In this document: piece after piece, positions 29,536 to 38,244 of the stretch
Numbering within the stretch: position 1 is the stretch's first letter
How the letters are laid out: every line of letters begins with the position of its first letter
Assembly (NCBI RefSeq): GCF_021800405.1
Contig: NZ_CP084550.1
Span: 372,001 to 436,000, forward strand
Direction of reading: 5' to 3'
From: Arthrobacter sp. FW306-07-I
Lineage (GTDB): Bacteria; Actinomycetota; Actinomycetes; Actinomycetales; Micrococcaceae
DNA: 64,000 nt
Notes under the pieces: generated by a model
The model's input: the letters and a program-made list of their open reading frames with translations, nothing else
Told to the model about the DNA's origin: nothing
Database searches by the model: none
Position numbers and translations under genes: made by a program

Positions 29536-29952
29536 ATGGACGAACAGTCACGGCCGCTTGAGCCGCAGGACGGCCAGGGCACCGAGGATGCCGGCAGGAA
29601 CGCCAGGGAAGAACAGGGCGCCGGAGTGCCGGCGGCGGAGCAGACGGGAAAGCATCGGGCCGCCTACCTTGATCCCCGGGGTTCGGAGTCGACCCGGGAG
29701 TTGCGGGACACGGCAAGGAGGCGTCGCGATGCCGAAGAAAAACTCCAGCAACACCTGATGGAAGCGAAGGATCACGTTCCCAACGAGTTCCATGAGCAAC
29801 ACCACGGGCATGAAGGACATGGGTACCCGGGCCATGAACACGCCGGTCATGAACAGCACAGTGATGAACAGCGTGAGATGCAAACCCAGCACCAAGGCCC
29901 AGGCCAGCCTGAACACGGCGGGGCTGAGGAAGCGAACAAGGGTAGGGAATAA
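29536..29952 (+). CDS. Hydrophilic His-rich hypothetical protein
   Basis: A 138-residue, entirely polar protein that looks disordered. A charged helix (TRELRDTARRRRDAEEKLQQ, about 58-77) is followed by a histidine-rich segment (EHAGHEQHSDEQREMQTQH) with His at short intervals, suggesting metal binding. I chose the ATG at 29536 because AAAGGAGGAA sits 5-14 bases upstream, an ideal ribosome site; an upstream in-frame ATG at 29476 has none. Function unknown. Confidence 0.65.
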   Translation: MDEQSRPLEPQDGQGTEDAGRNAREEQGAGVPAAEQTGKHRAAYLDPRGSESTRELRDTARRRRDAEEKLQQHLMEAKDHVPNEFHEQHHGHEGHGYPGHEHAGHEQHSDEQREMQTQHQGPGQPEHGGAEEANKGRE

Positions 29953-29987
29953 CTCCGACGGCGAGGTGCTGCCGGAGCGGCAGTTGG

Positions 29988-30212
29988 CTAAGCGACTCCG
30001 TGGGCGGTGCCGCCAGGCGAGACGGCCCTGCGGTACGTTTCTTCCACACCCATTTCATACCAAACCTGCGCGCCGAACTCAGGCTCGGGGGTATCGAGGT
30101 TCTGGTACAGGGCGTCAAGCAGTTCGACGAGTTCCCCGGCCTCCAGTGTAGGAAGGACTTCCTCCGGCCCGCGGGGATCGGTGAGGTAGTGGAGAAGCTT
30201 CGAGTGATTCAT
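29988..30212 (-). CDS. Small acidic hypothetical protein
   Basis: A 74-residue protein starting MNHSKLLHYLTDPRGPEEVL, rich in Leu/Glu and predicted helical. The frame is open further upstream, but that extension is Arg/Pro/Cys-rich and non-protein-like, so ATG 30212 is preferred. I do not recognise the family. It converges on the His-rich gene. Confidence 0.55.
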   Translation of the reverse strand: MNHSKLLHYLTDPRGPEEVLPTLEAGELVELLDALYQNLDTPEPEFGAQVWYEMGVEETYRRAVSPGGTAHGVA

Positions 30213-30320
30213 TGCAGCGCAGCCGTCGAACGGCGGATAGGCACAGAGTGCATGGGTCGCTCCCGCTGGAAGTACCGAGGCTGGCTGCCTAACCCCAAGT
30301 GGCAGTCTATTGCACCTTCC

Positions 30321-30356
30321 CGGCGCTAACAACGAAATCGGCGCTAACAACGAACT
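30321..30356 (+). repeat. 18-base direct repeat, two copies
   Basis: CGGCGCTAACAACGAAAT (30321-30338) is followed at once by CGGCGCTAACAACGAACT (30339-30356), one mismatch. It lies in the gap between the small hypothetical gene and the end of the TetR gene. Confidence 0.7.
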
Positions 30357-30393
30357 CGGCCAACAGCGGGCGGGCCTGCTGCGGGCGGGCCCG

Positions 30394-31053
30394 CTACAGA
30401 CTCGGCGCGGCGGCCGGGACTGGCACCAGCACGGGAAGTGGCCGCGACGGGCGCACGGTGCGGATGGCGTCCTCGACAAGCGCCAGCGGCCGGCGCCAGG
30501 CATCCGAACCGGGTTCCATGGTGTCCACCACTCCGATCAGCATGGCCAGCAGCCGGAACATGTCCGTCATGGAAATGTCCGTGCGCAGGCTTCCCTGGCC
30601 TTGTCCCCGAACCAGCAAGACACCCATGGAATCCATGAGCGATCCCGTGATTCCGGTGAGGAGTTCACGCCGCCCTGCCACCGCGCACAACAGGTTGGCG
30701 TCGTCACTTGCCGCTGCCATCAGGGCCTCGAGGACGCGCAGCAGACCGGCCGCCGCGTCGATATCTGCCAGCGCCCCGTCCATGACCGGGTCCACCGTGA
30801 GCCGGAGCTGCCGGTTAAGCGCCGCAAGCACCAGTTCCTCCTTGTCCGCGAAGTTGCGAAACAGGGTTGCCGGGCCAACGCCGGCGGTGGTGGCGATGGT
30901 TTGGAGTGGCACTTCCGGGCCGAACTCGCGGAAGCACCGGCGCGCCGCCGTGATGATCTTGTCCACGTTCCGCGCTGCGTCTGCGCGGAGGGGCTTTCGG
31001 GCGACTGCGAGGCTCATGCCCAAAAGGGTAGCAACGGAGCCTGCGCCCGACAC
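30394..31053 (-). CDS. TetR-family transcriptional regulator
   Basis: A 219-residue regulator. The N-terminal HTH reads KIITAARRCFREFGPEVPLQ then TIATTAGVGPATLFRNFADK (about residues 32-71); the rest is the helical ligand domain. The GTG at 31053 has GGAG 5 bases before it; ATG 31017 is an alternative without a good site. It is divergent from the thiamine-binding-like gene at 31140. Target and ligand are unknown. Confidence 0.88.
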   Translation of the reverse strand: MSGAGSVATLLGMSLAVARKPLRADAARNVDKIITAARRCFREFGPEVPLQTIATTAGVGPATLFRNFADKEELVLAALNRQLRLTVDPVMDGALADIDAAAGLLRVLEALMAAASDDANLLCAVAGRRELLTGITGSLMDSMGVLLVRGQGQGSLRTDISMTDMFRLLAMLIGVVDTMEPGSDAWRRPLALVEDAIRTVRPSRPLPVLVPVPAAAPSL

Positions 31054-31139
31054 GGTTACTCCGGGGTAGGCGCTTATGTGACGGAGGGCCGCTGCGTCTC
31101 CCTAAGTAGTTGCCGGCAGCCGCGTGGGAGACTGGGGGC

Positions 31140-31463
31140 ATGTTGCTTGCATTTTCTGTAGCTCCGTCAGGCGTTCCCAGCGAAGGCTCCCGGCCCAACG
31201 ACGCCTCAGTGCACGACGCCGTAGCCGCCGCCGTGAAGATCGTCCGGGAGTCGGGGCTCCCCAACCAGACAGATTCCATGTTCACCACCATCGAGGGCGG
31301 GTGGGACGAAGTGTTCGACGTCGTTAAACGCGCCACCGAGGCCGTGGGCCGCTACGGCAGCCGTGTCTCACTGGTGATCAAGGCAGACATCAGGCCCGGG
31401 TACAGCGGCGAGCTGACGGCGAAAGTGGATCGCCTGGAGAACGCCCTGGCGCAGGAGCCCTAA
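31140..31463 (+). CDS. Thiamine-binding-like protein (DUF77/MTH1187 family)
   Basis: A 107-residue protein with the DUF77 pattern: hydrophobic first strand LLAFSVAPSG, SVHDAVAAAVKIVRESGLP, TIEGGWDEVFDVVKRATEAV, SRVSLVIKADIRPG. Members form small ferredoxin-like oligomers, and some bind thiamine-type ligands (family knowledge). The role here is unknown. The methyltransferase gene starts about 60 bases downstream. Confidence 0.8.
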   Translation: MLLAFSVAPSGVPSEGSRPNDASVHDAVAAAVKIVRESGLPNQTDSMFTTIEGGWDEVFDVVKRATEAVGRYGSRVSLVIKADIRPGYSGELTAKVDRLENALAQEP

Positions 31464-31524
31464 GCCTTCCCGGAGGGGCTAAAGTATCTGGACCCCCCGC
31501 AGCGCCGCGTGCCAAACTGTGCCC

Positions 31525-32208
31525 ATGTTCGAGCACAAGCCCCGGCCGGAGTGGGTTGCCACTGAGGAGTTTCTGTCCAGTGCCGTAGTGCATCCGGACG
31601 CCGCGGCCCAGCAGGCCATCCGGACGGCTGCGGAAGCGGGAATGCCGGCCATTGAGGTGGCCCCGAACGCCGGGAAGCTCCTGAAACTCCTGGTCCAGCT
31701 GTCCGGCGCGCACCGGATCCTGGAAATCGGAACGCTGGCTGGCTACAGCACCATCTGGATGGGCCGGGGACTTCCGCGCAGCGGCACATTGGTCACCTGC
31801 GAGTACCTGCCCCAGCACGCGGAGGTGGCGTGGGCGAATATCGATGCCGCCGGTCTGGGTGAAAGGGTGGAGATCCGGTTGGGTCCTGCGCTGGAGACGC
31901 TCGCTGCCCTCGAGGAAGAGGAGCGGGAGCCGTTCGACTTCATCTTCATTGACGCCGACAAGCAGAACAACAGCCGCTATCTTGACTGGGCGGTGAAGCT
32001 CGGAAGGCCGGGTGCGGTGGTGGTCCTGGACAACACCATCTGGGAAGGGGCTGTCCTGGACCCGGACATCGATCCCGTAAATGCGCCGGGCATAATCGAT
32101 GCGCTCAAGATGCTCGGGGACCATCCACGGTTGGATGCCACTGTTATCCAGACCGTCGGGTCAAAAGGTTGGGATGGCTTCGCGCTGGCCCGCATTCTTC
32201 CGCAATAA
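31525..32208 (+). CDS. SAM-dependent O-methyltransferase (family 3)
   Basis: A 227-residue class I methyltransferase of the catechol/caffeoyl-CoA O-methyltransferase family. The SAM loop is RILEIGTLAGYSTIWMGRGL, and the metal-binding residues lie in DFIFIDADKQNNSRYLDWA and VVVLDNTIWEGAV. Expected substrates are phenolic hydroxyls, but the actual one cannot be inferred. ATG 31525 or GTG 31519 are possible starts. Confidence 0.88.
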   Translation: MFEHKPRPEWVATEEFLSSAVVHPDAAAQQAIRTAAEAGMPAIEVAPNAGKLLKLLVQLSGAHRILEIGTLAGYSTIWMGRGLPRSGTLVTCEYLPQHAEVAWANIDAAGLGERVEIRLGPALETLAALEEEEREPFDFIFIDADKQNNSRYLDWAVKLGRPGAVVVLDNTIWEGAVLDPDIDPVNAPGIIDALKMLGDHPRLDATVIQTVGSKGWDGFALARILPQ

Positions 32209-32270
32209 CAGTAAGTAAGCTGTGGAGATGAGACCGGCGCCCTGCCGGCCATCATTAATGGAGGAAATTC

Positions 32271-33359
32271 TTGCGCGCGGCACCTACCCCTGTGCTCCTT
32301 AGCTCCACCCCCGCCGATCTGTCCCCCTGGATTTCGACCCTCGATTCCGTCGCTGCTGCCGCAGGTGACATCCCTGGCCTGCTGTCGCTGGCTGTTCAGG
32401 CCGGCCGGACTTGGCCGCAACCCGGGGGAGGGCGGACTGCGGTGCTGTGGGAACTCCTTGCCTCGGTGGCTGCCATTGATGTGGCCGCCGCCCGCGTGTT
32501 CGAGCCGCACCTCGATGCCACGGCGATTCTCGCCCAAGCCGGACAGCCGTACCCTGATTTTGGGCCCGGGCCGGAGGGTTCCCAAGACGAAGCCTGGGGT
32601 GTGTTCGCCGCGGAAGCCCCCGGCGCCAAGCTTGAGGCGCTCCCCGCCGGCACCGGTGCGGTCCTCACCGGGTCCAAGCCCTGGTGTTCACTTGCAGCGC
32701 ACCTGGACCGCGCCGTCGTCACCGCCCACACGGACGACGGCGGCCGGGCGGCTTTTGCGGTCAGCCTTCGCCACCCCGGGGTGGCGTGCGAGCAACCGCA
32801 GTGGATTGCGCGCGGGTTGCGGGAGATACCGAGTGGAAGTGTCCGCTTCGAGCAGGTCCCGGCCTTCCCTTTAGGTGGAACCGGCTGGTACCACAGTCGC
32901 CCGGGCTTCGCGTGGGGCGGGATGGGAGTCGCAGCCTGTTGGTTGGGCGGCGCAGTAGGAGTGGCGCGGGACTACCGTGACAGCCTGCAGGCGGGTTCCG
33001 GCACGGGCCGGGAACCTGACCAGGTGGCGCTCGCCGCACTTGGGGAGGTTGACCGCACCCTTACTGCCGCGCTGCAGTATCTTGCCTGGACTGCCGCCCG
33101 CTTGGATGACGGGACCCTCGGTGGCGGGGCAAACCAAAGCACGTGGAGCGAGGCCCAGCGGGTCCGTGGAACTGTAGCCGCCGCCGTCGAACGTGTCCTC
33201 AACCTGGTGGGGTCCAACCGGGGTCCAGGCCCGCTCGCCTTCGACGAAACGTATGCCAAGAGAATGGCGGACCTGGCACTCTACGTACGCCAGCATCATG
33301 GCGCACGCGATGACGCCCAGCTGGGGCGGCTCACGCTCAAGGGAGACTGCCCGTGGTGA
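32271..33359 (+). CDS. Acyl-CoA dehydrogenase-like protein
   Basis: A 362-residue protein with the acyl-CoA dehydrogenase fold: a helical N-terminus, a beta region with LTGSKPWCSLAAHLDRAVVTA and VRFEQVPAFPLGGTGWYHSRPGF, and a C-terminal helical domain (ALGEVDRTLTAALQYLAWTAARLDD). The usual catalytic Glu region is not obvious, so it may be a divergent or non-canonical member. GGAGGAAA is correctly spaced before the TTG at 32271. It overlaps the PIG-L/methyltransferase gene by 7 bases, starting the three-gene unit. Confidence 0.72.
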   Translation: MRAAPTPVLLSSTPADLSPWISTLDSVAAAAGDIPGLLSLAVQAGRTWPQPGGGRTAVLWELLASVAAIDVAAARVFEPHLDATAILAQAGQPYPDFGPGPEGSQDEAWGVFAAEAPGAKLEALPAGTGAVLTGSKPWCSLAAHLDRAVVTAHTDDGGRAAFAVSLRHPGVACEQPQWIARGLREIPSGSVRFEQVPAFPLGGTGWYHSRPGFAWGGMGVAACWLGGAVGVARDYRDSLQAGSGTGREPDQVALAALGEVDRTLTAALQYLAWTAARLDDGTLGGGANQSTWSEAQRVRGTVAAAVERVLNLVGSNRGPGPLAFDETYAKRMADLALYVRQHHGARDDAQLGRLTLKGDCPW

Positions 33360-34732
33360 CCTTTTCGCACACAGACGCAGGAACCAGCGAGGCCGCCTGG
33401 GCTGCCAGCGGCCTGTCCGCAATGCCCGAGCTGCCGCTCGATCCCACTGAGTTGGCGGCCATGCGCTTTATCGTGCTCGCGGCACATCCCGACGACGAAA
33501 CACTCGGCGCCGGAGGGTTCATGGCCTCGCTGGTGGCATTGGGGGCCAAGGTGGAAGTCCTGCTCTGCACCGCGGGGGAGGGGTCACACCCGGATTCACC
33601 CACCACCACTCCCGAACAGCTGGCGCAGGTCCGGCTGGCTGAGTTTTCACAAGCCCTCACAGTCCTCGGGTTGAAGAATCACTGGACGTTCCTCGACCTG
33701 CCGGACCGCGGGCTTGCCGGGCAGTCAGAAACGATCGCCCGCGCTGTCCGCGACTCTGCGCGGCGGCTGCGCGGTGCAGCCCAACCGTTGGTCCTCGTTG
33801 CGCCGTACCGGGCAGACGGGCACGGGGACCATGACGCGGTAGGCGCGGTGGCCGCGGAGGTAGCCCGGGAGGATGGGCACGCGCTGCTGGAATATCCCAT
33901 CTGGTTCTGGCATTGGGCGACCACCCAGGACCAGGAGTGGCGGGGCTGGGCCCGGTACCACCTGGCCGAATCCGCTCGCCAAGCCAAAGGGCGGGCCATG
34001 GCTGAGCACACAACACAGGTGCGGCCGCTATCACCGCTGCGCGGGGACGAAACACTGCTCAGCAAAGAATTCCTGGAGCACTTCTCGCGCAGCTTCGAGG
34101 TGTTTGCCTGGACACCCCCGGTAAATACCTCGGAACAGATGCACTCCAGCAGTGATGCCGAGGTGGTCTTTGACAGGGTCCACGACGGCTCCACAGATCC
34201 GTGGAACTACACCCGAAGCTGGTACGAGCGCCGCAAACGGGCACTCACCCTTGCCGCACTTCCCGATGCTTCCTACGAAAACGGCCTGGAAGTGGGGTGT
34301 TCCATCGGAACCCTTACGGCCGAGCTGGCCGCCCGGTGCCGAAACCTGCTGGCCGTGGACGCCAGTGGGTCCGCGGTGCGGCAAGCCGGGCAGTTGCTGG
34401 AGGGCAGCCCCGGTGTCCAGGTGGAACAGCGCATCCTCCCGGGCGACTGGCCGAAGGATAACTATGACCTGGTGGTGGTTTCCGAAGTGGGCTACTACCT
34501 GGCGCCTGGGGAACTCGCCGCACTGTGGGACCGGGTGGAGGCGTCCCTGAAACCGGGGGGAACCCTGCTCCTGTGCCATTGGCGGCACCCGATCAGCGGC
34601 TGGGAACTCGACGGCGACACAGTCCATTCGCTGGCCCGGCAGAGGTTGGGCTGGCGAACGGCAGGGCTCTACCAGGAACGCGACTTTGTGCTGGAAGTCT
34701 TGATTGCCCCCGGACAGAAGGCACCGGCATGA
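33353..34732 (+). CDS. PIG-L deacetylase fused to a SAM methyltransferase
   Basis: A 459-residue fusion. Residues about 38-220 are a PIG-L/LmbE domain: VLAAHPDDETLGAGGFM binds zinc, and PYRADGHGDHDAVG holds the later His residues; such enzymes deacetylate N-acetylglucosaminyl compounds. Residues about 265-455 are a class I methyltransferase (NodS-like): ENGLEVGCSIGTLTAELAAR, LAVDASGSAVRQA, YDLVVVSEVGYYL. Fusion implies sequential N-deacetylation and methylation of one sugar (inference). It overlaps its neighbours by 7 and 4 bases. Confidence 0.88.
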   Translation: MVTFSHTDAGTSEAAWAASGLSAMPELPLDPTELAAMRFIVLAAHPDDETLGAGGFMASLVALGAKVEVLLCTAGEGSHPDSPTTTPEQLAQVRLAEFSQALTVLGLKNHWTFLDLPDRGLAGQSETIARAVRDSARRLRGAAQPLVLVAPYRADGHGDHDAVGAVAAEVAREDGHALLEYPIWFWHWATTQDQEWRGWARYHLAESARQAKGRAMAEHTTQVRPLSPLRGDETLLSKEFLEHFSRSFEVFAWTPPVNTSEQMHSSSDAEVVFDRVHDGSTDPWNYTRSWYERRKRALTLAALPDASYENGLEVGCSIGTLTAELAARCRNLLAVDASGSAVRQAGQLLEGSPGVQVEQRILPGDWPKDNYDLVVVSEVGYYLAPGELAALWDRVEASLKPGGTLLLCHWRHPISGWELDGDTVHSLARQRLGWRTAGLYQERDFVLEVLIAPGQKAPA

Positions 34733-35523
34733 CGGTGTCGCCCCCGGTGGGGGATGAAGCGGATTCAGTGGGCTTCAATCCACGCAGCATCCAGCAGGTG
34801 GCAGTGGTAATTCCGGTGCACAACGAGGAGCAACACCTCCGGCCCGCGCTTGCCGCCGTGGGCTGCGCCGCAGACCTGCTTGGGTCCCAACGTCCAGGTG
34901 TTGAGGTGCAGGTGATGATTGTCCTGGACAGCTGCACAGACCGGTCACCTTCCATAGCCGCGGCAATGGCGGAAGCCGACACCCGATTCCGGCTCCTGCC
35001 CGTCAGCTTCGGCAGTGTCGGAAAGAGCCGGCAGGCCGGCGTCAATGCAGCGCTGAAGAGCCTGCGTGCCCGTTCCCACGACGGCCACGCCGCTGCGGGT
35101 GATCCAATGCAGCGGGTTTGGGTGGCGAACACCGACGCCGATTCGTCGGTGCCCGGGCACTGGCTGGTCCGGCAGCTGGAACTGGCCGCAGCCGGAAGCG
35201 ACGCTGTCGTTGGCACTGTGCACCCGGACCCGCACGGTATGCCCCACGAACTCATTGCCCGATGGCGTGCACGGCACGACCATGGGGAGGACCATCCGCA
35301 CGTGTATGGGGCCAACCTCGGGGTTCGCGCCTCGTCCTACCTCGCCGCGGGCGGGTTCCCCGGTGTCGCATTCGATGAAGACCGCGGCTTGGTGAACCGG
35401 CTCCGTGCCAGCGGCGCCGGCATTACTGCTACAGATACGACGCGCATTCTTACGTCTGGACGGATCTCCGGACGGGCGCCCAAGGGTTTTGCCGCCTATC
35501 TTTTGTCGTTGGCCCGATCGTAG
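34729..35523 (+). CDS. Glycosyltransferase family 2
   Basis: A 264-residue GT-A glycosyltransferase. VAVVIPVHNEEQHLRPAL opens the nucleotide-binding fold, and VWVANTDADSSVPGHWL carries the DxD-type metal site. HVYGANLGVRASSYLAAGGF and DEDRGLVNRLRASG are the acceptor-side motifs of GT2. There are no membrane helices. The frame is open far upstream inside the previous gene; the real start is the ATG at 34729 in an ATGA overlap. It completes the three-gene unit before a strong terminator. Confidence 0.85.
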   Translation: MTVSPPVGDEADSVGFNPRSIQQVAVVIPVHNEEQHLRPALAAVGCAADLLGSQRPGVEVQVMIVLDSCTDRSPSIAAAMAEADTRFRLLPVSFGSVGKSRQAGVNAALKSLRARSHDGHAAAGDPMQRVWVANTDADSSVPGHWLVRQLELAAAGSDAVVGTVHPDPHGMPHELIARWRARHDHGEDHPHVYGANLGVRASSYLAAGGFPGVAFDEDRGLVNRLRASGAGITATDTTRILTSGRISGRAPKGFAAYLLSLARS

Positions 35524-35554
35524 CCCTTGCCACAGGAAGCCCGGATCGGGGCAC

Positions 35555-35592
35555 GCAAAAGGGCTGTTGCCTGTAGGCAACAGCCCTTTTGC
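35555..35592. terminator. Bidirectional rho-independent terminator
   Basis: GCAAAAGGGCTGTTGCC (35555-35571) and GGCAACAGCCCTTTTGC (35576-35592) form a perfect 17-base stem with a TGTA loop. A and T runs in the stem ends give a T tract on both strands. It stands between the convergent GT2 gene and the gene at 35635. Confidence 0.9.
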
Positions 35593-35634
35593 GGTCAAAA
35601 AGTCAATCTCACGACTGAATCGTCATTCCCCGGT

Positions 35635-35892
35635 TTAGACCAAATCGGGAGCGCTGGAAACGATGTAGTCAGCCGCGGCTGGCCCGGTCATGGAAAGGTT
35701 GTTGCTGTCGGGGTTGATACCGGCTTCGTGCATGGCCTCCCAAAGGGCGGCCGGCTCATGGAGTTCAACCTTCTGCAGGAGGCACCAACTGGTATAAAGG
35801 CCGTATAGCTCGTCGCGTCCCAGGCCCAGGCCGGGCTCCTTATCGGGGATAACTGCTTCGGCAAGAAACTGTTCAAAATGGGTAGCAGGCAT
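35635..35892 (-). CDS. Small hypothetical protein
   Basis: An 85-residue, acidic, mostly helical protein (starts MPATHFEQFLAEAVIPDKEP; middle GRDELYGLYTSWCLLQKVEL). I do not recognise it, though the tryptophan-containing core with DELYGLYTSW looks like a compact folded domain. It is monocistronic and ends at the bidirectional terminator. Confidence 0.6.
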   Translation of the reverse strand: MPATHFEQFLAEAVIPDKEPGLGLGRDELYGLYTSWCLLQKVELHEPAALWEAMHEAGINPDSNNLSMTGPAAADYIVSSAPDLV

Positions 35893-36241
35893 GTCCGCTC
35901 ATTTAAGGGTTGACCGAGATGCCGCCGTCTGCTTCAGCGGACCTGCCGGTATCCAGAGGATCCCGGCGAGGTATTCAAGAAAGTATTGCAGCTCGCTGCG
36001 ATTTGTCCAGTCGAACCTGTCCAGTGCGGCCTCAAGCCATGGGAGTTTGAGGGGGCCGACGGCGACTGGGGGGACTGGCCTCGGTCTCAGAAGAGGCCAT
36101 CTCACCGCCGACCCCGCTTCGCCCCGGGTTCGGTGCAACCCGGAAAACTGAACAGGACCTTCAAGATGAATTTTCCTCCATCCTGAAGGTCCTGCCTAGT
36201 CCCTCTGTTGGCCCCTTTAGCCGGGGCGTACACCTGTCCTC
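35893..36241. other. Gene-free interval with an inverted repeat
   Basis: No convincing gene lies here. CAGGACCTTCAAGA (36153-36166) and TCCTGAAGGTCCTG (36181-36194) form a 14-base stem with one mismatch and a 14-base loop; on the minus strand it follows the YihY gene by about 50 bases and is trailed by TTCAGTTTTCC, so it may end that transcript. Confidence 0.5.
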
Positions 36242-37477
36242 CTAGGCGCTTCCGCCCCTTGGGCCGCCGTCGGACCCTGTGTTGCCGGCACGGTGCTGCA
36301 CCTTCTCGCGGATCCTGTCGCGGTGGCTCTCCCCGGGCCGTTGGCCGTTCTGCCCGTCGCCATCGGACTGTCCGTCCTGGTCCCCATCGGAACCGTTCTG
36401 GCCCTGCTGGCCGTTCTCGGCGGCGTACTTCTCCCGCAGGTCACGGCCGTGCTTGATGTCATCCTCGATCTGCTGCTGCAGCTTTTCGCTCTTCTTGGTG
36501 TCGCGTGGCGGCAGCTGGATGGTCTCCTCCGCCTTGATGCCGGCCTGGAGTTCGCGTCCCCGCTCCACCTCGGCGTCAAACTCTGCGCCGAACAGCAGCG
36601 ACATGTTCAGGATCCAGAGCCACAGGAGCATGATGATCACGCTGCCCAGGGCTCCATAGGTCTTGTTGTAGTTTCCAAAGTTGCCAACGTAGAAGCCGAA
36701 AGCCAGCGAGGCGACCAGGAAGATCACCAGGGCGATGGCCGAGCCCATGCTCATCCAGCGGAACTTGGGCTGCTTGACGTTGGGGGTGGCGTAGTAGAGG
36801 ACCGCAATGATGGCAATGATCAGGATGACCATCACCGGCCACTTGGCGATGTTCCAGACGGCGAGGAAGGCGCCGCTGAGTCCGATCAGTCCGCCCACTG
36901 CCTCGGAAACCGGGCCGCTGAGGACCAGCATGCCGGCCAGAAGCGCCACGATGACCACGGCGAGGAGGGTGACGGCAAGCATCGTGCCCCGAAGCTTAAC
37001 GAACGGCCGGCCCTCATCCACCTCGTAGATCCGGTTCATGGCCCGGCCAAAACCACCCACGTAGCCTGAAGCGGACCAAAGGGCGGTGACAATGCCGATC
37101 ACCAGGGTGAACCCGGCCGCCGGCGCGCTTGTCAGTTCAGTAATGGGGCCGCTGATCGTGCTGACCGTCTCTGCCGGGGCGAAGCCGCGCACGATCTCAA
37201 GCAGGGCATTGGTGGTCTTCTGGGGATCACCAAAAAGGCCAAGGAGGGAGACCAGCGCCAGCAGGGCGGGAAACAGGGAAAGGACCGCGTAGTACGTCAA
37301 ACCCGCAGCCAGGTCCGGGCACTGGTCCTTGCTGAACTCGCGCAAGGTCTTCTTAGCGATGTACTTCCAGGACGGCTTGTAGAGATCCCTGGGGCTGTCG
37401 GGCTTCCTTGCGTCGTCGGGTGCCGGAGCCTGGGCCGCCTTCGCGGTACTGGTCTCGGAATCGTCGTGAGTGGCCAT
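36242..37477 (-). CDS. YihY/BrkB family inner-membrane protein
   Basis: A 411-residue multi-helix membrane protein. Near the N-terminus is the family motif CPDLAAGLTYYAVLSLFPALL, followed by about six hydrophobic helices up to residue 300 (VIIMLLWLWILNMSLLFGAEFDAE is the conserved end). The last 100 residues are hydrophilic with a Gln/Gly/Asp-rich stretch (GQQGQNGSDGDQDGQSDGDG). The old RNase BN label for the family is not supported; function is unknown. ATG 37477 has GAGAGGA upstream. Confidence 0.88.
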   Translation of the reverse strand: MATHDDSETSTAKAAQAPAPDDARKPDSPRDLYKPSWKYIAKKTLREFSKDQCPDLAAGLTYYAVLSLFPALLALVSLLGLFGDPQKTTNALLEIVRGFAPAETVSTISGPITELTSAPAAGFTLVIGIVTALWSASGYVGGFGRAMNRIYEVDEGRPFVKLRGTMLAVTLLAVVIVALLAGMLVLSGPVSEAVGGLIGLSGAFLAVWNIAKWPVMVILIIAIIAVLYYATPNVKQPKFRWMSMGSAIALVIFLVASLAFGFYVGNFGNYNKTYGALGSVIIMLLWLWILNMSLLFGAEFDAEVERGRELQAGIKAEETIQLPPRDTKKSEKLQQQIEDDIKHGRDLREKYAAENGQQGQNGSDGDQDGQSDGDGQNGQRPGESHRDRIREKVQHRAGNTGSDGGPRGGSA

Positions 37478-37581
37478 GGGGCGTCCTCTCAATCAGGGGG
37501 CGAAGCCAACAGGCCGACCCCGGGAGACGGTGCCGGCCTGTTGGACAGGGCTATTGCCTTTGCGGTGCCTAGCCAGGCGGG

Positions 37582-38244
37582 CTAGGTGTTTTGGACGTTG
37601 TCTTTGGCGTCTGTGGCGCGGTCTTTGACGTCGGTGGCGGCTTGTTGGCCTTCGGTTTTGACGTTTTGGGCGGCGTCGGTGGCGGTGGCCTTGACGTTTT
37701 CCATGGCTTCCTGGGCGGGTTCCTTTAGGTCCTGGGCGACGGTTTTGGCGGCGTCGGTGACCTGGGTTGCCAGGGGCTGGGCTGCGGTTTTGAGTTGGTC
37801 CGCGGCTTCGCGTTCTTTCTGGCTTGGCGGGATCAGGGAGGAGACCAGGAGCCCGGCGCCGAAGGCGATGAGTCCGGCGGCCAGGGGGTTGCCGGCGGTT
37901 TTGGCTTTGACCTGGTCCGGGGCGGCGCTGACGGTGTGGCCGGCGTCGGAGAGTTTGGCCGAGACGGTGTCGGTGGCCTGGTGCAGGCTGTCCCCGGCCG
38001 AGCTCATGGCGTTGCTGGTGTGTCCGGCGCCGGCGGAGGTTGTGTCGTGGACCTTGGTGGTGGCGGTGTCTGCTGCTCCCATGATTTTCTCCTTCACCCC
38101 GGTCACGGCATCACGGACTTTGTCGGTTTGGCGGTGCACGATGTTGGACGGGGTGACTTTGTCGGCTACGGCGTCGACGTTGGTGCCCAGGCGTGCCCGG
38201 GTCGCTTCGATGTCTGCTCGGATGACGTCAGGGTTTTCGCTCAT
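37582..38244 (-). CDS. DUF3618 protein with a long amphipathic tail
   Basis: A 220-residue protein. The DUF3618 domain is at the N-terminus (NPDVIRADIEATRARLGTNV then DAVADKVTPSNIVHR). A hydrophobic segment (GLIAFGAGLLVSSLI, about 142-156) is flanked by Ala/Thr/Asp-rich helical repeats (DAAQNVKTEGQQAATDVKDR) like LEA or phasin-type proteins. Third positions are nearly all C, suggesting high expression. It overlaps the holin-like gene by 4 bases; role probably envelope stress (inference). Confidence 0.82.
   Translation of the reverse strand: MSENPDVIRADIEATRARLGTNVDAVADKVTPSNIVHRQTDKVRDAVTGVKEKIMGAADTATTKVHDTTSAGAGHTSNAMSSAGDSLHQATDTVSAKLSDAGHTVSAAPDQVKAKTAGNPLAAGLIAFGAGLLVSSLIPPSQKEREAADQLKTAAQPLATQVTDAAKTVAQDLKEPAQEAMENVKATATDAAQNVKTEGQQAATDVKDRATDAKDNVQNT

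Noticed and set aside
36242..37477. YihY-type protein as ribonuclease BN
   Set aside because: The old name for this family was a misassignment; the protein is an integral membrane protein without nuclease motifs.
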